Source of the DNA: JAGXTF01 sp044224315
GTDB lineage: Bacteria; Bacteroidota; Bacteroidia; NS11-12g; UBA955
Assembly: GCA_044224315.1 (NCBI GenBank)
Contig: JBGAKR010000004.1
Coordinates: forward strand, 1 to 64,000
Direction of reading: 5' to 3'
Length of the DNA stretch: 64,000 nucleotides
In this document: one piece after another, positions 51,690 through 61,699 of the stretch
Layout: every line of letters starts with the position of its first letter
How positions within the stretch are numbered: position 1 is the stretch's first letter
Notes under the pieces: generated by a model
Databases searched by the model: none
Seen by the model: the letters and a program-made list of their open reading frames with translations, nothing else
Told to the model about the DNA's origin: nothing
Position numbers and translations under genes: made by a program

Positions 51690-54338
51690 ATGAGTAGCGA
51701 AAATTTCAAGTTTAAAGATATAAAAACCTACTGCAGCACTGAATGGCTGGCGAATAATACAAAAAAATATCGCAGTGTTTTCGATGAGCAGGAGGTAGCC
51801 TATTTGTACTGTGAAGTATCGTTGTACAATAAGCTGTTTGACAATAAAAACTGGAAATTGTCTATGCAGCTGAAATGTTTTGATGAACAGAATAACGAAA
51901 TCTGTGATTTGAACTGCGACAGACAAGTAGATAAAAACGATGCCATTATATATGTTCGTGAAGGCTGGGGGGTAAAAACACCCGGAGCCTATTGGAAATC
52001 AGGGGTGTACCGCTGGGAAGCCTGGATTAACAGCGAAATGGTAGCTACCCGCACCTTTTATATAGAAAATGTGGGCATGGTGCGTCCGGGCGCCAATCCT
52101 TATTTTAAAATAGATACCGTAAAACTGTATGAAGGACCTGACGAAAACACTCGTAGTGAAGATCGCCGGTATTACGCAGTGTTTAATGCCATGAATACCC
52201 GCTATGTGTGGGTTGAAGTAAATTGCAAAAACCTAACGCGCAAAAGTGCCGACTTACCTATCGAACTCATGTTTAATTTCCGCACCTCAAGCGGATACCT
52301 CAAGGGCAGTGTTACCAAATTGTTTTTTATAAAACCCAATGAAGATGTGTTCTCTGCTACAATTGGCTGGGGTTCTGACATTGTAGGCACCTGGGCTCGC
52401 GGCGATTATTATGCCGAGATTGTGTTTATGGATGAATTGCTGGCATCCATGCCGTTTGAAATTGGCGATGACTATGTAGAGGCTACGGAAGAAGATTTCC
52501 AGCCCATGACCCAAATTGAATTTGTGCATCTGGATGATGATGACGATGATGAAGACATAATTTCAGACAAGCCTGCCAATGAGAAAAAAGAGTTGATTGC
52601 CCGCGAACCGCAGTCGTTTGATGAGGTAATGAAGGAACTGGATACGCTAATAGGTTTGCAACCCATAAAAGCAAAAATTCACGAATATTCAGACTATTTG
52701 CGGTTTATGGCATTGCGCCGTGAAAAAGGTTTTGATGAAACTGATAAAATAAACCTTCATGCTGTATTCAAAGGCAATCCAGGGACAGGTAAAACTACCG
52801 TTGCACGCTTGTTGGGTAAAATATATAAAGAGCTTGGACTTCTCAAAAAAGGCCATGTGCATGAGGTAGATCGTGGCGATTTGGTGGCTGAGTTCATCGG
52901 ACAGACCGCCCCAAAAACGAAAGAAGCCATTAAAAAGGCTAAAGACGGGATTCTTTTTATCGACGAAGCTTACGCCCTTGCGCGCAAGGATGAAGACAGC
53001 AAAGATTTTGGCCGTGAAGCCATAGAAGTATTATTGAAAGAATTAAGCGACAGCTCTGATATTGCCATAATCGTAGCCGGTTACCCCGATGAGATGGACA
53101 CCTTTATGGAATCCAATCCGGGATTAAAGAGCCGTTTTAATATGTATTACGATTTTCCGGATTATGTGCCCCAGGAATTGGCCTTAATTGCAGAATACGC
53201 CGCACAGAAAAAAGCAGTTACTTTTAGTCCGGAGGCAAAGGTTTTACTTAATAAATTTTTGTTGGACAAATATCGCGACCGCGATAAATTCTTTGGCAAC
53301 GCACGCCTGGTAAACAGCCTTGTAGATGAAGCCAAAATGAACCTGGGCTTGAGGGTGATGAAACAAGAGCATCCCGAGAACATGACCAAAGAGCAATTAT
53401 CCTCTATAGAACCTGCAGATTTGAACAAGATTTTTGCTACCGCCAAAGGTTTGCTGCCGGATATTCCGATTGATGAGGAATTGCTGAAGGAAAGCCTTAA
53501 CAAACTTAAGAGTATGATAGGCCTTACGAAAGTTAAGGGTGATATCGACGAATTGGTTAAACTGGTGCGTTACTATAAAGATCAGGGCAAGGATGTGCGC
53601 AAAGCATTCTCGCTGCACAGTGTTTTCAGTGGAAACCCAGGTACAGGAAAAACCACAGTTGCGCGCATTCTGGCGCAGATTTACAAGGCATTGGGAATAT
53701 TGGAACGCGGGCATTTGGTAGAATGCGACAGACAAAGTCTGGTTGGAGGCTATGTAGGTCAAACGGCTATTAAAACCTCCGAACTGATAAACAAAGCTAT
53801 TGGCGGAGTGCTTTTTGTGGATGAAGCCTATTCACTGAGTGATGGGGGTTCGAATGATTTCGGAAGAGAGGCCATTGAAACTTTGCTGAAACGGATGGAA
53901 GACCGCCGTGGTGAATTTATTGTAATTGCTGCAGGTTATACCCAAAATATGGAACGCTTTATGGAAAGCAATCCAGGTTTGAAAAGCCGTTTTGACCGGG
54001 TATTCTATTTTGAAGACTTTAATCCGGAAGAATTATACACCATTTCTATCAATCAACTGGCGGAAAGCGGCATAGAGCCCGATCAGGCAGCAGCAGACCA
54101 TTTGAGAAAATACATTGAGTTTATCTATAAAACCCGGGATAAGTATTTTGGTAATGGCAGAAGTGTGCGCAAAATAATTGAGGAAGCTGTGCGCAATCAG
54201 CACCTGAGACTGAGCGAGTTGCCAAAGGCCAAACAAACCAAAAAAACCATAGGAACCTTAACCCTTGAGGATGTAGATGAGTTTAGCACAGAAATAAAAC
54301 CATCCACACCCGGTGGCGGAATCGGTTTCAGGGTATAA
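51690..54338 (+). CDS. AAA+ ATPase with two CbbX/SpoVK-like modules and a duplicated N-terminal beta domain
   Basis: The 882-residue cytoplasmic protein has two AAA+ domains of the CbbX/CfxQ-SpoVK class. The first has Walker A GNPGTGKTT (362-370, Lys368), Walker B FIDEA (Asp425-Glu426) and NPGLKSRF. The second has Walker A GNPGTGKTT (648-656), Walker B FVDEA (Asp711-Glu712) and the same NPGLKSRF. Residues 1-265 are two similar beta-rich segments (each with GxW or WGS..GxW and a FYIE/MPFEIG end) that I cannot assign. An acidic linker (DDDDDDED, ~285) joins the parts. There is no signal peptide. Such double AAA+ proteins remodel other proteins; the substrate is unknown. Confidence 0.85.
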   Translation: MSSENFKFKDIKTYCSTEWLANNTKKYRSVFDEQEVAYLYCEVSLYNKLFDNKNWKLSMQLKCFDEQNNEICDLNCDRQVDKNDAIIYVREGWGVKTPGAYWKSGVYRWEAWINSEMVATRTFYIENVGMVRPGANPYFKIDTVKLYEGPDENTRSEDRRYYAVFNAMNTRYVWVEVNCKNLTRKSADLPIELMFNFRTSSGYLKGSVTKLFFIKPNEDVFSATIGWGSDIVGTWARGDYYAEIVFMDELLASMPFEIGDDYVEATEEDFQPMTQIEFVHLDDDDDDEDIISDKPANEKKELIAREPQSFDEVMKELDTLIGLQPIKAKIHEYSDYLRFMALRREKGFDETDKINLHAVFKGNPGTGKTTVARLLGKIYKELGLLKKGHVHEVDRGDLVAEFIGQTAPKTKEAIKKAKDGILFIDEAYALARKDEDSKDFGREAIEVLLKELSDSSDIAIIVAGYPDEMDTFMESNPGLKSRFNMYYDFPDYVPQELALIAEYAAQKKAVTFSPEAKVLLNKFLLDKYRDRDKFFGNARLVNSLVDEAKMNLGLRVMKQEHPENMTKEQLSSIEPADLNKIFATAKGLLPDIPIDEELLKESLNKLKSMIGLTKVKGDIDELVKLVRYYKDQGKDVRKAFSLHSVFSGNPGTGKTTVARILAQIYKALGILERGHLVECDRQSLVGGYVGQTAIKTSELINKAIGGVLFVDEAYSLSDGGSNDFGREAIETLLKRMEDRRGEFIVIAAGYTQNMERFMESNPGLKSRFDRVFYFEDFNPEELYTISINQLAESGIEPDQAAADHLRKYIEFIYKTRDKYFGNGRSVRKIIEEAVRNQHLRLSELPKAKQTKKTIGTLTLEDVDEFSTEIKPSTPGGGIGFRV

Positions 54339-54400
54339 ATTGGTGCATAAAAAGTGCACAGGCTAAAGCCAAGGTGGGTTTAACTTTGCACGTTTAAACA

Positions 54401-55531
54401 ATGCCAGGCTTTCAGATACCCTTACCTTCTATCTACGATTATGTTATTGCAGGCGTCGCACTATTGTGTCTGATCATTTCGTGGTATTACTTTTTTACCT
54501 ATTTCCGAAAAATTAAATTCACTCAAGTGGATGAGTCGGCACGTTTGATGCCAGTATCATTGGTGGTTGCAGCGCGCAATGAGTTTAACAATCTCGAAAA
54601 AAATATTCCGCTTTGGCTTGGACAAGACTATCCCGAATTTGAATTAATTATTGCTGATGACGGAAGCACCGATGGCACTGCCGATTATATTGCTGCGCTT
54701 GCCGAACAAAATCCAAAAATCAAATTGGTTTTACTAGACCCATTGTATGTAAAAATGCATGGAAAAAAAATAGCATTAACGCTTGCATTTAAAAAGGCCC
54801 GATACAACCAGTTTTTGCTCACCGATGCCGATTGCACGCCGGCTTCAGATCAATGGTTAAAACAAATGGCTTCAAAATTATCCGGTAATACTGAGATTGT
54901 TTTGGGCTATTCTCCATACGAACGCAGAAAAGGATTATTGAATAAAATTATTCGATATGAAACCGTATTTACGGCCCTTCATTATTTAGGTTTTGCCATG
55001 GTAAAAAAAGCCTATATGGGGGTAGGACGAAATCTGGCTTATACCCGCAATGTATATGACAGAAATAATGGTTTTGCCTCTCACTCGCATGTACCGGCAG
55101 GCGATGATGATTTATTTGTGCAACAGGCTTCAACTCCCCAGAACACCGCGGTATGTTTAAGTCCGGAATCCTTTTGTTATTCAATACCCAAAAAAACCTT
55201 CAAGGAATGGCGACTACAAAAACGCCGCCACATGTGGGTAGGAAAATTTTATAACGGAAAAGTTAAACAATCCTTAGCCTGGTTTCCTATTTCTCAAATA
55301 TTCTTTTTAGCGTCCATTATAAGCTGGTTTTTTCTGGGGGCTTGGTTTGTTTACCCCTTGGGTATGCTCATTCTAAAATGGATACCGGAGTGGATTATTT
55401 TTGGATCCAGATCTAAAAAACTTGGATCGGGCGATTTATCAGGCCTCTACCCTATTTTTAATCTGTTTTACAGCGTTTGGTACATAATAGCGGGTATCAG
55501 GGCATTTTTTGCAAAAAAACCAAAATGGTAG
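54401..55531 (+). CDS. Family 2 membrane glycosyltransferase
   Basis: The 376-residue protein has an N-terminal membrane helix (YDYVIAGVALLCLIISWYYFFTYF), a GT-A domain with VVAARNEFNNLEKNIPLWLGQ, ADDGSTDGT, the DxD-type LTDADC and a catalytic-region motif QKRRH, and two to three C-terminal membrane helices. GT2 enzymes transfer sugars from nucleotide sugars to lipid or polysaccharide acceptors. The stop overlaps the rsmG start by 7 bases, so the genes are probably co-transcribed. The acceptor is unknown. Confidence 0.9.
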   Translation: MPGFQIPLPSIYDYVIAGVALLCLIISWYYFFTYFRKIKFTQVDESARLMPVSLVVAARNEFNNLEKNIPLWLGQDYPEFELIIADDGSTDGTADYIAALAEQNPKIKLVLLDPLYVKMHGKKIALTLAFKKARYNQFLLTDADCTPASDQWLKQMASKLSGNTEIVLGYSPYERRKGLLNKIIRYETVFTALHYLGFAMVKKAYMGVGRNLAYTRNVYDRNNGFASHSHVPAGDDDLFVQQASTPQNTAVCLSPESFCYSIPKKTFKEWRLQKRRHMWVGKFYNGKVKQSLAWFPISQIFFLASIISWFFLGAWFVYPLGMLILKWIPEWIIFGSRSKKLGSGDLSGLYPIFNLFYSVWYIIAGIRAFFAKKPKW

Positions 55532-56151
55532 GCGCAGAAATTATACAAAAATATTTCCCTGAATTATCCGATGATACATTCAAAAAGTTTGCTGAACTGG
55601 GTAAAATTTATGCGGAAGAAAACGAAAAGGTAAATCTTATTTCCAGAAAAGACTTTGAGAATTTGTACACAAACCATATTCTGCATTCATTAACACTGGC
55701 TCACTTCTGCGAATTTTTACCAGGAAAAAAAATAATTGATATTGGTACAGGCGGTGGCTTTCCAGGTATACCCTTAAGTATAATGTTTCCCGAATGCCAA
55801 TTTGTGCTGGTAGATAGTATAGCAAAAAAAATAAGGGCAGTACAAACCCTTATCGATAAACTGGACTTAACCAATGCCGTTGCATTAAATAATCGCACCG
55901 AATCGCTGGGACAAACATTTGATATAGCTACAGCCCGTGCTGTAGCACCCATGACCCATTTATGGAGCTGGATGGAAAAACAGTGGACCCATAAGCCTGT
56001 TTTTTATCTGTTAAAAGGCGGTGATTTGCAGGAAGAAATGAATGAATTGTTGGCAATAAAACCAGCTCTAAAATTCAAACAATTCAAGATTTCTGATTTT
56101 ATAGAGGAACCCTTCTATGAAACCAAAAAAGTAATTACCATTACTTCATAA
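55525..56151 (+). CDS. rsmG: 16S rRNA (guanine527-N7)-methyltransferase RsmG
   Basis: The 208-residue protein has the GidB/RsmG pattern: YAEENEKVNLISRKDFENLYTNHILHSLTL, the SAM-binding GTGGGFPGIPLSIMFPE, LVDSIAKKIRAVQTLIDKL and ATARAVAPM. The enzyme methylates G527 of 16S rRNA; its loss confers low-level streptomycin resistance in other bacteria. The start at 55525 (MVGAEIIQKY) was chosen because it fits the family and overlaps the glycosyltransferase stop by 7 bases; an ATG 16 codons earlier gives an unrelated extension. Confidence 0.95.
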   Translation: MVGAEIIQKYFPELSDDTFKKFAELGKIYAEENEKVNLISRKDFENLYTNHILHSLTLAHFCEFLPGKKIIDIGTGGGFPGIPLSIMFPECQFVLVDSIAKKIRAVQTLIDKLDLTNAVALNNRTESLGQTFDIATARAVAPMTHLWSWMEKQWTHKPVFYLLKGGDLQEEMNELLAIKPALKFKQFKISDFIEEPFYETKKVITITS

Positions 56152-56174
56152 AAAAAGCCCTTGCGGGCTTTTTT
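56151..56174 (+). terminator. Bidirectional terminator after rsmG
   Basis: AAAAAAGCCC (56151-56160) and GGGCTTTTTT (56165-56174) form a perfect 10-bp stem with a four-base loop. A and T runs on both sides allow it to serve rsmG and the converging operon that ends at 56191. Confidence 0.92.
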
Positions 56175-56190
56175 ATTTTGACTCAATAAA

Positions 56191-56787
56191 TTATCTGGGC
56201 GAGTAAAGGAATCTTACAGCCCCATTCAATCCCAGAGAAGCGGAATAGTTGCCAGAATAAATACTTAATGGATATACATCGGCAGATACTTTCATATGCC
56301 TTGATATCCGGTAGCGCGCTGAAAGGCCTACAATATCTAGCATATAAAAATTCTCAGATACATCGCCATTGAGAAAACCCATGCTAAACTGATTGCACAT
56401 ATGTACTTCAATTTTACTTTGGTAATCAGATGCAATTAATCCGAATAAACCAAATCCCATAGAAATTCCTGAAGCTTTTTGCATATTATAATCACCGCCA
56501 TCTGTAGATGTGAAGCAATACTTGTAACTTGTAACAGGATTTAAAGAAAGGTTAATTCCACGGCGAGGACTACTATAGTGAGATAAATACAGGCCCGGAT
56601 ACACCAAGCGACCTGTACTGTGTCCGGTAAATGATTTGCCGGTTTGCATATCATAATACGAAGTAACAGGTTCGTATAAATCTTTATATCCAAAGCCCAC
56701 CCCAAACCATGTGCGCTGGGCACTCAGGTTGTTTGTTGCACCAAAAGCCAGGGTGTATACACTTATTAAAATCAATAGTTTTTTCAT
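56191..56787 (-). CDS. Small exported outer-membrane-barrel-like protein
   Basis: The 198-residue protein has a signal peptide (KKLLILISVYTLAFGATNNLSAQ) and a beta-rich body with Tyr/Gly-rich strands and a C-terminal GLNGAVRFLYSPR, suggesting a small outer-membrane barrel. No family is recognised with confidence. It is 4 bases downstream of the DUF3857-like gene and so is the third gene of that operon. Confidence 0.72.
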   Translation of the reverse strand: MKKLLILISVYTLAFGATNNLSAQRTWFGVGFGYKDLYEPVTSYYDMQTGKSFTGHSTGRLVYPGLYLSHYSSPRRGINLSLNPVTSYKYCFTSTDGGDYNMQKASGISMGFGLFGLIASDYQSKIEVHMCNQFSMGFLNGDVSENFYMLDIVGLSARYRISRHMKVSADVYPLSIYSGNYSASLGLNGAVRFLYSPR

Positions 56788-56791
56788 TTTT

Positions 56792-59215
56792 TTAGTTGTT
56801 TTTTTCTAATAATAATTTCTTTTGAAACATGGATGCCGCAATATCCATCACATCTGTCATTTTAGACCATTCTGATGCCCCGGCATGTACTTTTTTATAC
56901 GTTTTTACACAATGAAATACGACCATTCCATTTTCCACTTTTGCGGTGGCAATAAAACTGCAAAGATCATTTTCGACTGTGGCATTAAAATCATCCAAAT
57001 TAGCCGGAGTATAGCCCTGTGGAATATTAAAATTAATGGTATAATCAAATGATTTTTGGAAATTTACATCAATGTCGTATTTACGTACCCGGTCGGAAAG
57101 TTCTTTAAACTCAATTTGCTGACTCATCAATCGGCCCAACTCTATTACCATTGCCCCTTTGCCTATGTTGTTTACAGTATTTTTAAGCTGATAATCCACG
57201 GTAAAATTGATATTTACCGGTTCTTCAGCTTTCAATGGTGTAAGGCCCTTGGTATTAACCTCTGCCTTTTCTACTTTGGCTTCTTCGTTATATTGGTCTT
57301 GCAGATAATCCTGGTATTTGGCATTTTCATTAAGTTCGAAATTCTGGTCCACCGCGGCTTTTAACCTGTCTTTTTCTTGTTCCTGTTTTTCCAGGGTTTT
57401 AAAATCTGATGAGTAATAGTACAAATCCAGATAGCCCACATCCGACTCATCTTCGTCTGTAGCTGTGCCGCCCATCATAGATTCATAATATTTACTAAAA
57501 TCTGAACGGCTGGCAACAAGCGAATATGAATTGTTTTTAAGCTCTCCTTCTATTGTATAATCGCTTTTCAAATCCAGAGCTGTAGTATCTGAAGCCAATT
57601 TAGCTGCGGTTTTTACTACTATTTTGTTTCGGTCATTTTCCTGTTCAAACTTCTCGGTTCGCACGGTATATGTTTTGTCGCCTTTTACAAAGTACACATC
57701 GGCACCATACATAGCTTGATGCGGAACATTGTATTCGCTGTATGTATCGAAATCGGTGAGGTACACATCCTTCCCATCGGGATGAGCCAGGATTCCCCAG
57801 CGAAGGTTATCTCCACTAACTGCATATTGTGTTGGGCCGGCACTGCGTGGAGACCACATTACAATTTCGTAGGGGATATCATTCGACTTGCAAAACAATT
57901 GAAACAATTTTGTAGAATACTGGCTGATTTCTGATCCTAAATCTTCTCCTTTTGTTAATACATAACTTACTACAGAATAATTTTTCTTATACCAGAAATA
58001 AAAATATTTAACTTTCTCGCTGGCAGATAATTTGCGTATAGCTTTGCCTTCCGTTTTTTCAAATTCATAAAGTTTGGTAATGGCATTGGCTTTCCACTTG
58101 CTATTTATCATTTTCTTAGCTAACAGTTTTGCTGCATCTTCATCAAATCCTTTGCCATCGGTATTATTATAATGCATATTGAACCTCTCAAAACTTTTAA
58201 GGTTAAAAGTGTATTTCACTGCGGGTAAATTGTTGTTTTCATAATAAAAATATTCGGGCGAAACTTTGTCTGATGTATCGGCTTCTACATGCATGGATTG
58301 TTCGTCTTCAGTAGTTTTAAAATCAGGTTTTGCACATCCATTCATCATAGAATATTCAAGCGGCAGGGATGCTGCCGGAGTGCTCACATCATAGGCTTGT
58401 TTTACTACCGGATACAATTTGCTTAAATGAATGGTAAATTCGGGCACATGCACGCCTTCGGTTCGCTTGTATGTAGGGCGTTTTGTAGAGAAGAAATGTG
58501 GGTAAAATACAGTAAAAATAATCAAAGCAGCTACGCCATCTCCACTTGTGGTATTATAAGAATAACCGTAATAATTTTGGGCCATATAATCCGCTATTGG
58601 ATCGAGTCCATAATTGGCCTTGCGTTTAGCCCGATTGATGTTAATGGCCACTTCAACCTGATGACCAGAAAACTCTATCATATCTCCGATTTCCAATCCG
58701 GCAAGCGCTATTTTTTTATATTTACCAAAACTAAATTCAAAAATATCACTTTTGATGGTTTCTTTCACGGCAATGGCTTTGCTGAGATCAACAGCAATGC
58801 GTTCGCCCGATTTTTTTATAATGGTAATATTTTTATTTCCGCTTTCAGATTCATTGAAATAATAGGTTGAAAATTTGCCTATAGCACTCAAATCCTGAAG
58901 TAAAAAGCGGGTAATGGTAAATACGTCCATAACATAATGCTGCGAAACCTGATCATCGGTTTTACCGGGTAATTTAAAAGGTTTACCTGGCGGAATTATT
59001 TTCATTTTTTCATAGTGGCCCAATATTACAATGCTTTCATTTTTAAATTTTTCAGGCATAGGAATACTATCCACATAATTATAAACCGATTCAGTTTCCG
59101 ATTTTTTCTTTTTGGTAGGTTTTTTCTTTTTGGAAGTCTGGCCCAATGCTGCATTGGTAAAAAACAATCCGGCCAAGGCTAAAATAAAATATTTTGCTTT
59201 CATAGAATTTTTCAT
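56792..59215 (-). CDS. Exported DUF3857/transglutaminase-like protein lacking the catalytic triad
   Basis: The 807-residue protein has a signal peptide (ILALAGLFFTNAALGQ) followed by a Lys-rich stretch, a DUF3857-like N-terminal half and a transglutaminase-like core. In that core the usual GDCKG is replaced by GSEISQYS. The His-containing NNHMIAAL is represented by RWGILAHPDG and the Asp-containing FLDGTE by YLTDFD. The catalytic Cys and His therefore appear lost. The start overlaps the stop of the upstream gene as ATGA. Together with the upstream, apparently intact paralogue it resembles an active/inactive pair. Met5 (59203) is an alternative start. Confidence 0.78.
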   Translation of the reverse strand: MKNSMKAKYFILALAGLFFTNAALGQTSKKKKPTKKKKSETESVYNYVDSIPMPEKFKNESIVILGHYEKMKIIPPGKPFKLPGKTDDQVSQHYVMDVFTITRFLLQDLSAIGKFSTYYFNESESGNKNITIIKKSGERIAVDLSKAIAVKETIKSDIFEFSFGKYKKIALAGLEIGDMIEFSGHQVEVAININRAKRKANYGLDPIADYMAQNYYGYSYNTTSGDGVAALIIFTVFYPHFFSTKRPTYKRTEGVHVPEFTIHLSKLYPVVKQAYDVSTPAASLPLEYSMMNGCAKPDFKTTEDEQSMHVEADTSDKVSPEYFYYENNNLPAVKYTFNLKSFERFNMHYNNTDGKGFDEDAAKLLAKKMINSKWKANAITKLYEFEKTEGKAIRKLSASEKVKYFYFWYKKNYSVVSYVLTKGEDLGSEISQYSTKLFQLFCKSNDIPYEIVMWSPRSAGPTQYAVSGDNLRWGILAHPDGKDVYLTDFDTYSEYNVPHQAMYGADVYFVKGDKTYTVRTEKFEQENDRNKIVVKTAAKLASDTTALDLKSDYTIEGELKNNSYSLVASRSDFSKYYESMMGGTATDEDESDVGYLDLYYYSSDFKTLEKQEQEKDRLKAAVDQNFELNENAKYQDYLQDQYNEEAKVEKAEVNTKGLTPLKAEEPVNINFTVDYQLKNTVNNIGKGAMVIELGRLMSQQIEFKELSDRVRKYDIDVNFQKSFDYTINFNIPQGYTPANLDDFNATVENDLCSFIATAKVENGMVVFHCVKTYKKVHAGASEWSKMTDVMDIAASMFQKKLLLEKNN

Positions 59216-61551
59216 TTTAAGATGATGTAATCGTTGTAAAAACTATTCATTTTCGCATGCAAATCATTCCAGTTTTTCAATTCTGAAACGGGAATATACC
59301 CTTGTTTTATAATGATTTCGCGCTTGTAAACCAAGGTATTACCCTGCACTGCCAGCCCCATGTGAATTTTATAGAATTCATTATTCACGTTTATATTGGC
59401 TGGCATATAATCTACTTTCAGATTTCCTAAATCTAGTTTGACTTCCATTTTCTGGCAGATTTTTTCTCCAAAATCAAAGTCACTTCGTTTGGCTGTGTCA
59501 AATTCAAGATGCTGCAAATCTCTTTCCCAATCTATATTCACATATTTCTTTCCATTAGATTCAATGATATGGTTAGATATATCCAGATTATAAGAAAGAG
59601 TGGCTTTGCCTTCGCGATTTCGGATATCGGATGTTTTAATATTGGAAGGTTTTAAATCTATATTCCGATTGGATACATAATTGTACAAGGCCTTTTCGCG
59701 ATCCTGAAGTTCGAGGTCATTTACCTGGCGAATAAAATTGAGCCTACTTTCTCCGTTATATGTTTTTTCGGTACTGGCTTTAATTTCTTTGCCTGAAATA
59801 GAGGCTGAAATGGCCACGTTTTCAAGGTTAAAATCCGGGCCGTATTCGGGAATGTTATACAATAAAAAAGTATCCCCATTTTCAATCATTACTTGTCGCC
59901 CCTGAATGCGGTGTGCATATTGGTTAAATGGGCACCATGTTTCGGTTCCATCCAGGAAAATAAAACCTGTATCGCGCTTAAGGGCTGCAATCATATGGTT
60001 GTTTACCGCAATACTGGGGGTAGAGTAATCGTAGTTGAGGTGACGGGTACCAATCCAAACGCGTCTTGCGTCATAACCTGCAATGTGCAGCATATTAACA
60101 AGCAAATTTGCCATCCCTTTGCAGTCGCCATAGCGATTATTGAACACCTCACTGCACTCCTCTGGTTTAAATCCGGCAATGCCATCTTCAAAAGCTATGT
60201 ATCGGATATTGTCCTGAACCCAATAATAAATGCTTTTGATTTTTTCATCATCGGTAGGTTTATCCTCAATTAATTTATGCGTAATTTTACTTAATGCTGC
60301 GGTATCATTTTTTAACTGTTTTACCAATTCGCGATACCAGTTATAAAGCCCGGTGGTTGTGCCCGTGAGTGGCTTTTGTTCGGTTCCTTCGGTGGCATAA
60401 TTATATTGAATTAAAAAATGCGGATAATTATAACTTTGGCCCCTTGAACTTTTATCGTTTTTATAATCACGGGGTTTTACATTTTTAAATTCATAGGTAA
60501 TATACTTCACACCGGCAGCGGCTTTGGCTTTTTTATCCTTGGTTTTAGACTTGCTTTTGCTATTGGTTTTTGAATTTGAGGCGGGCTCTGCATCCGCATC
60601 CACAGAGGTGGTGGTTCCATCTTCGCCCACATTTTTTACTACTTTCTTTTTAATGGGTTTGGGTGCCGATGTTGTTTTCGTAAAATCTAAACCTTCAAAG
60701 TTTTTTTCAATGATGGTTACATCCAACCAAGCGGGAATAGCAAAAGAAATTGTTTTCTTTTCCTGAAAATATTCTTCGGGAATATATACGGTGGTATTAA
60801 ATTTAATATCATTATAATCCTCGGTATAGTCCACGTAGGCTCGGCTTCCTAGAGTTGGGAAATATACATTGGCTGCATAAATATTTACATCCTGGTAAAA
60901 AATCCCGTTTGATTCATATGGAACAATGGCATGATCAGGTTCATACGTACCTCTGCCATAATCTACAGTTAAATCTTTGATACTGGAGCCGTTGGTATAG
61001 GCAACTGTAAGTCCGTAAGAATTATAATCTTCCAGTGAGGTAAGTTCAAAACTATGTTTGATACTGCTCATATACTGGCCTGGAGGTGTGCTGTTGCGAT
61101 TGCGTTTGATTTCTTCGATATGCTCTGCAACATCCTCATCGGTTACCTGAATATACGGATAGGTGTAGCGTTCCTTATACTTATTCTGATACCATATTTT
61201 TAGTTCTTTTACTTCTGAGTCGGTAAGTTCATCGTTTACATCAATGGTATAATTAACACGGTTATCTACCCATTTTAACTTGGTGTATTTTTTCTTTTTT
61301 TCCTTGCTTTTTTTAATCCATTCTTCGTAATCGGGATTTTTATTAAACCCGATTTCCATAATGTAATTATTGTAAATAAACGATTCGTCTTTGTGCTCTT
61401 TCTTCAGCTTTTCACCAGCCTTAATATCAGCGGATTGCACAAAATTGGAAGTTTTTCGATTGTAATCTCGCCATTGCGATCTTTTTACCGGGCCACAACC
61501 ATAAAAGATGAACAGCAGGATAGCTGCAATAAATGTAAATCTCCTTATCAT
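59212..61551 (-). CDS. Lipoprotein with DUF3857 and transglutaminase-like cysteine-protease domains
   Basis: The 779-residue protein has a lipoprotein signal (lipobox IFYGC, Cys19), a DUF3857-like N-terminal region, a Lys/Ser-rich linker (~300-345), and a transglutaminase-like core with intact triad: Cys477 in NNRYGDCKGMANLLVN, His519 in AVNNHMIAAL and Asp534 in FIFLDGTE. The C-terminal ~200 residues resemble the DUF3858 part of the family. The protein is probably periplasmic and lipid-anchored; the substrate of the domain is unknown. It heads an operon with its degenerate paralogue and a small barrel protein. Confidence 0.82.
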   Translation of the reverse strand: MIRRFTFIAAILLFIFYGCGPVKRSQWRDYNRKTSNFVQSADIKAGEKLKKEHKDESFIYNNYIMEIGFNKNPDYEEWIKKSKEKKKKYTKLKWVDNRVNYTIDVNDELTDSEVKELKIWYQNKYKERYTYPYIQVTDEDVAEHIEEIKRNRNSTPPGQYMSSIKHSFELTSLEDYNSYGLTVAYTNGSSIKDLTVDYGRGTYEPDHAIVPYESNGIFYQDVNIYAANVYFPTLGSRAYVDYTEDYNDIKFNTTVYIPEEYFQEKKTISFAIPAWLDVTIIEKNFEGLDFTKTTSAPKPIKKKVVKNVGEDGTTTSVDADAEPASNSKTNSKSKSKTKDKKAKAAAGVKYITYEFKNVKPRDYKNDKSSRGQSYNYPHFLIQYNYATEGTEQKPLTGTTTGLYNWYRELVKQLKNDTAALSKITHKLIEDKPTDDEKIKSIYYWVQDNIRYIAFEDGIAGFKPEECSEVFNNRYGDCKGMANLLVNMLHIAGYDARRVWIGTRHLNYDYSTPSIAVNNHMIAALKRDTGFIFLDGTETWCPFNQYAHRIQGRQVMIENGDTFLLYNIPEYGPDFNLENVAISASISGKEIKASTEKTYNGESRLNFIRQVNDLELQDREKALYNYVSNRNIDLKPSNIKTSDIRNREGKATLSYNLDISNHIIESNGKKYVNIDWERDLQHLEFDTAKRSDFDFGEKICQKMEVKLDLGNLKVDYMPANINVNNEFYKIHMGLAVQGNTLVYKREIIIKQGYIPVSELKNWNDLHAKMNSFYNDYIILK

Positions 61552-61699
61552 ACTTAAAATTCTTAGCGAACATATAGATTTGGGTTAAAAATAGCAAGGA
61601 AATTGCCCGAAATGGGCAAACAAATATTTCAATCGGATGTATATATGCTTACCTGTAGCCAGTTATGTGCAATAACTGACCAGATATAAAAATCATAAT

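Noticed and set aside
61603..61619. TTGCCC/GGGCAA hairpin downstream of alaS
   Set aside because: The stem is only 6 bp and no T run follows on the minus strand, so it is not called as a terminator.
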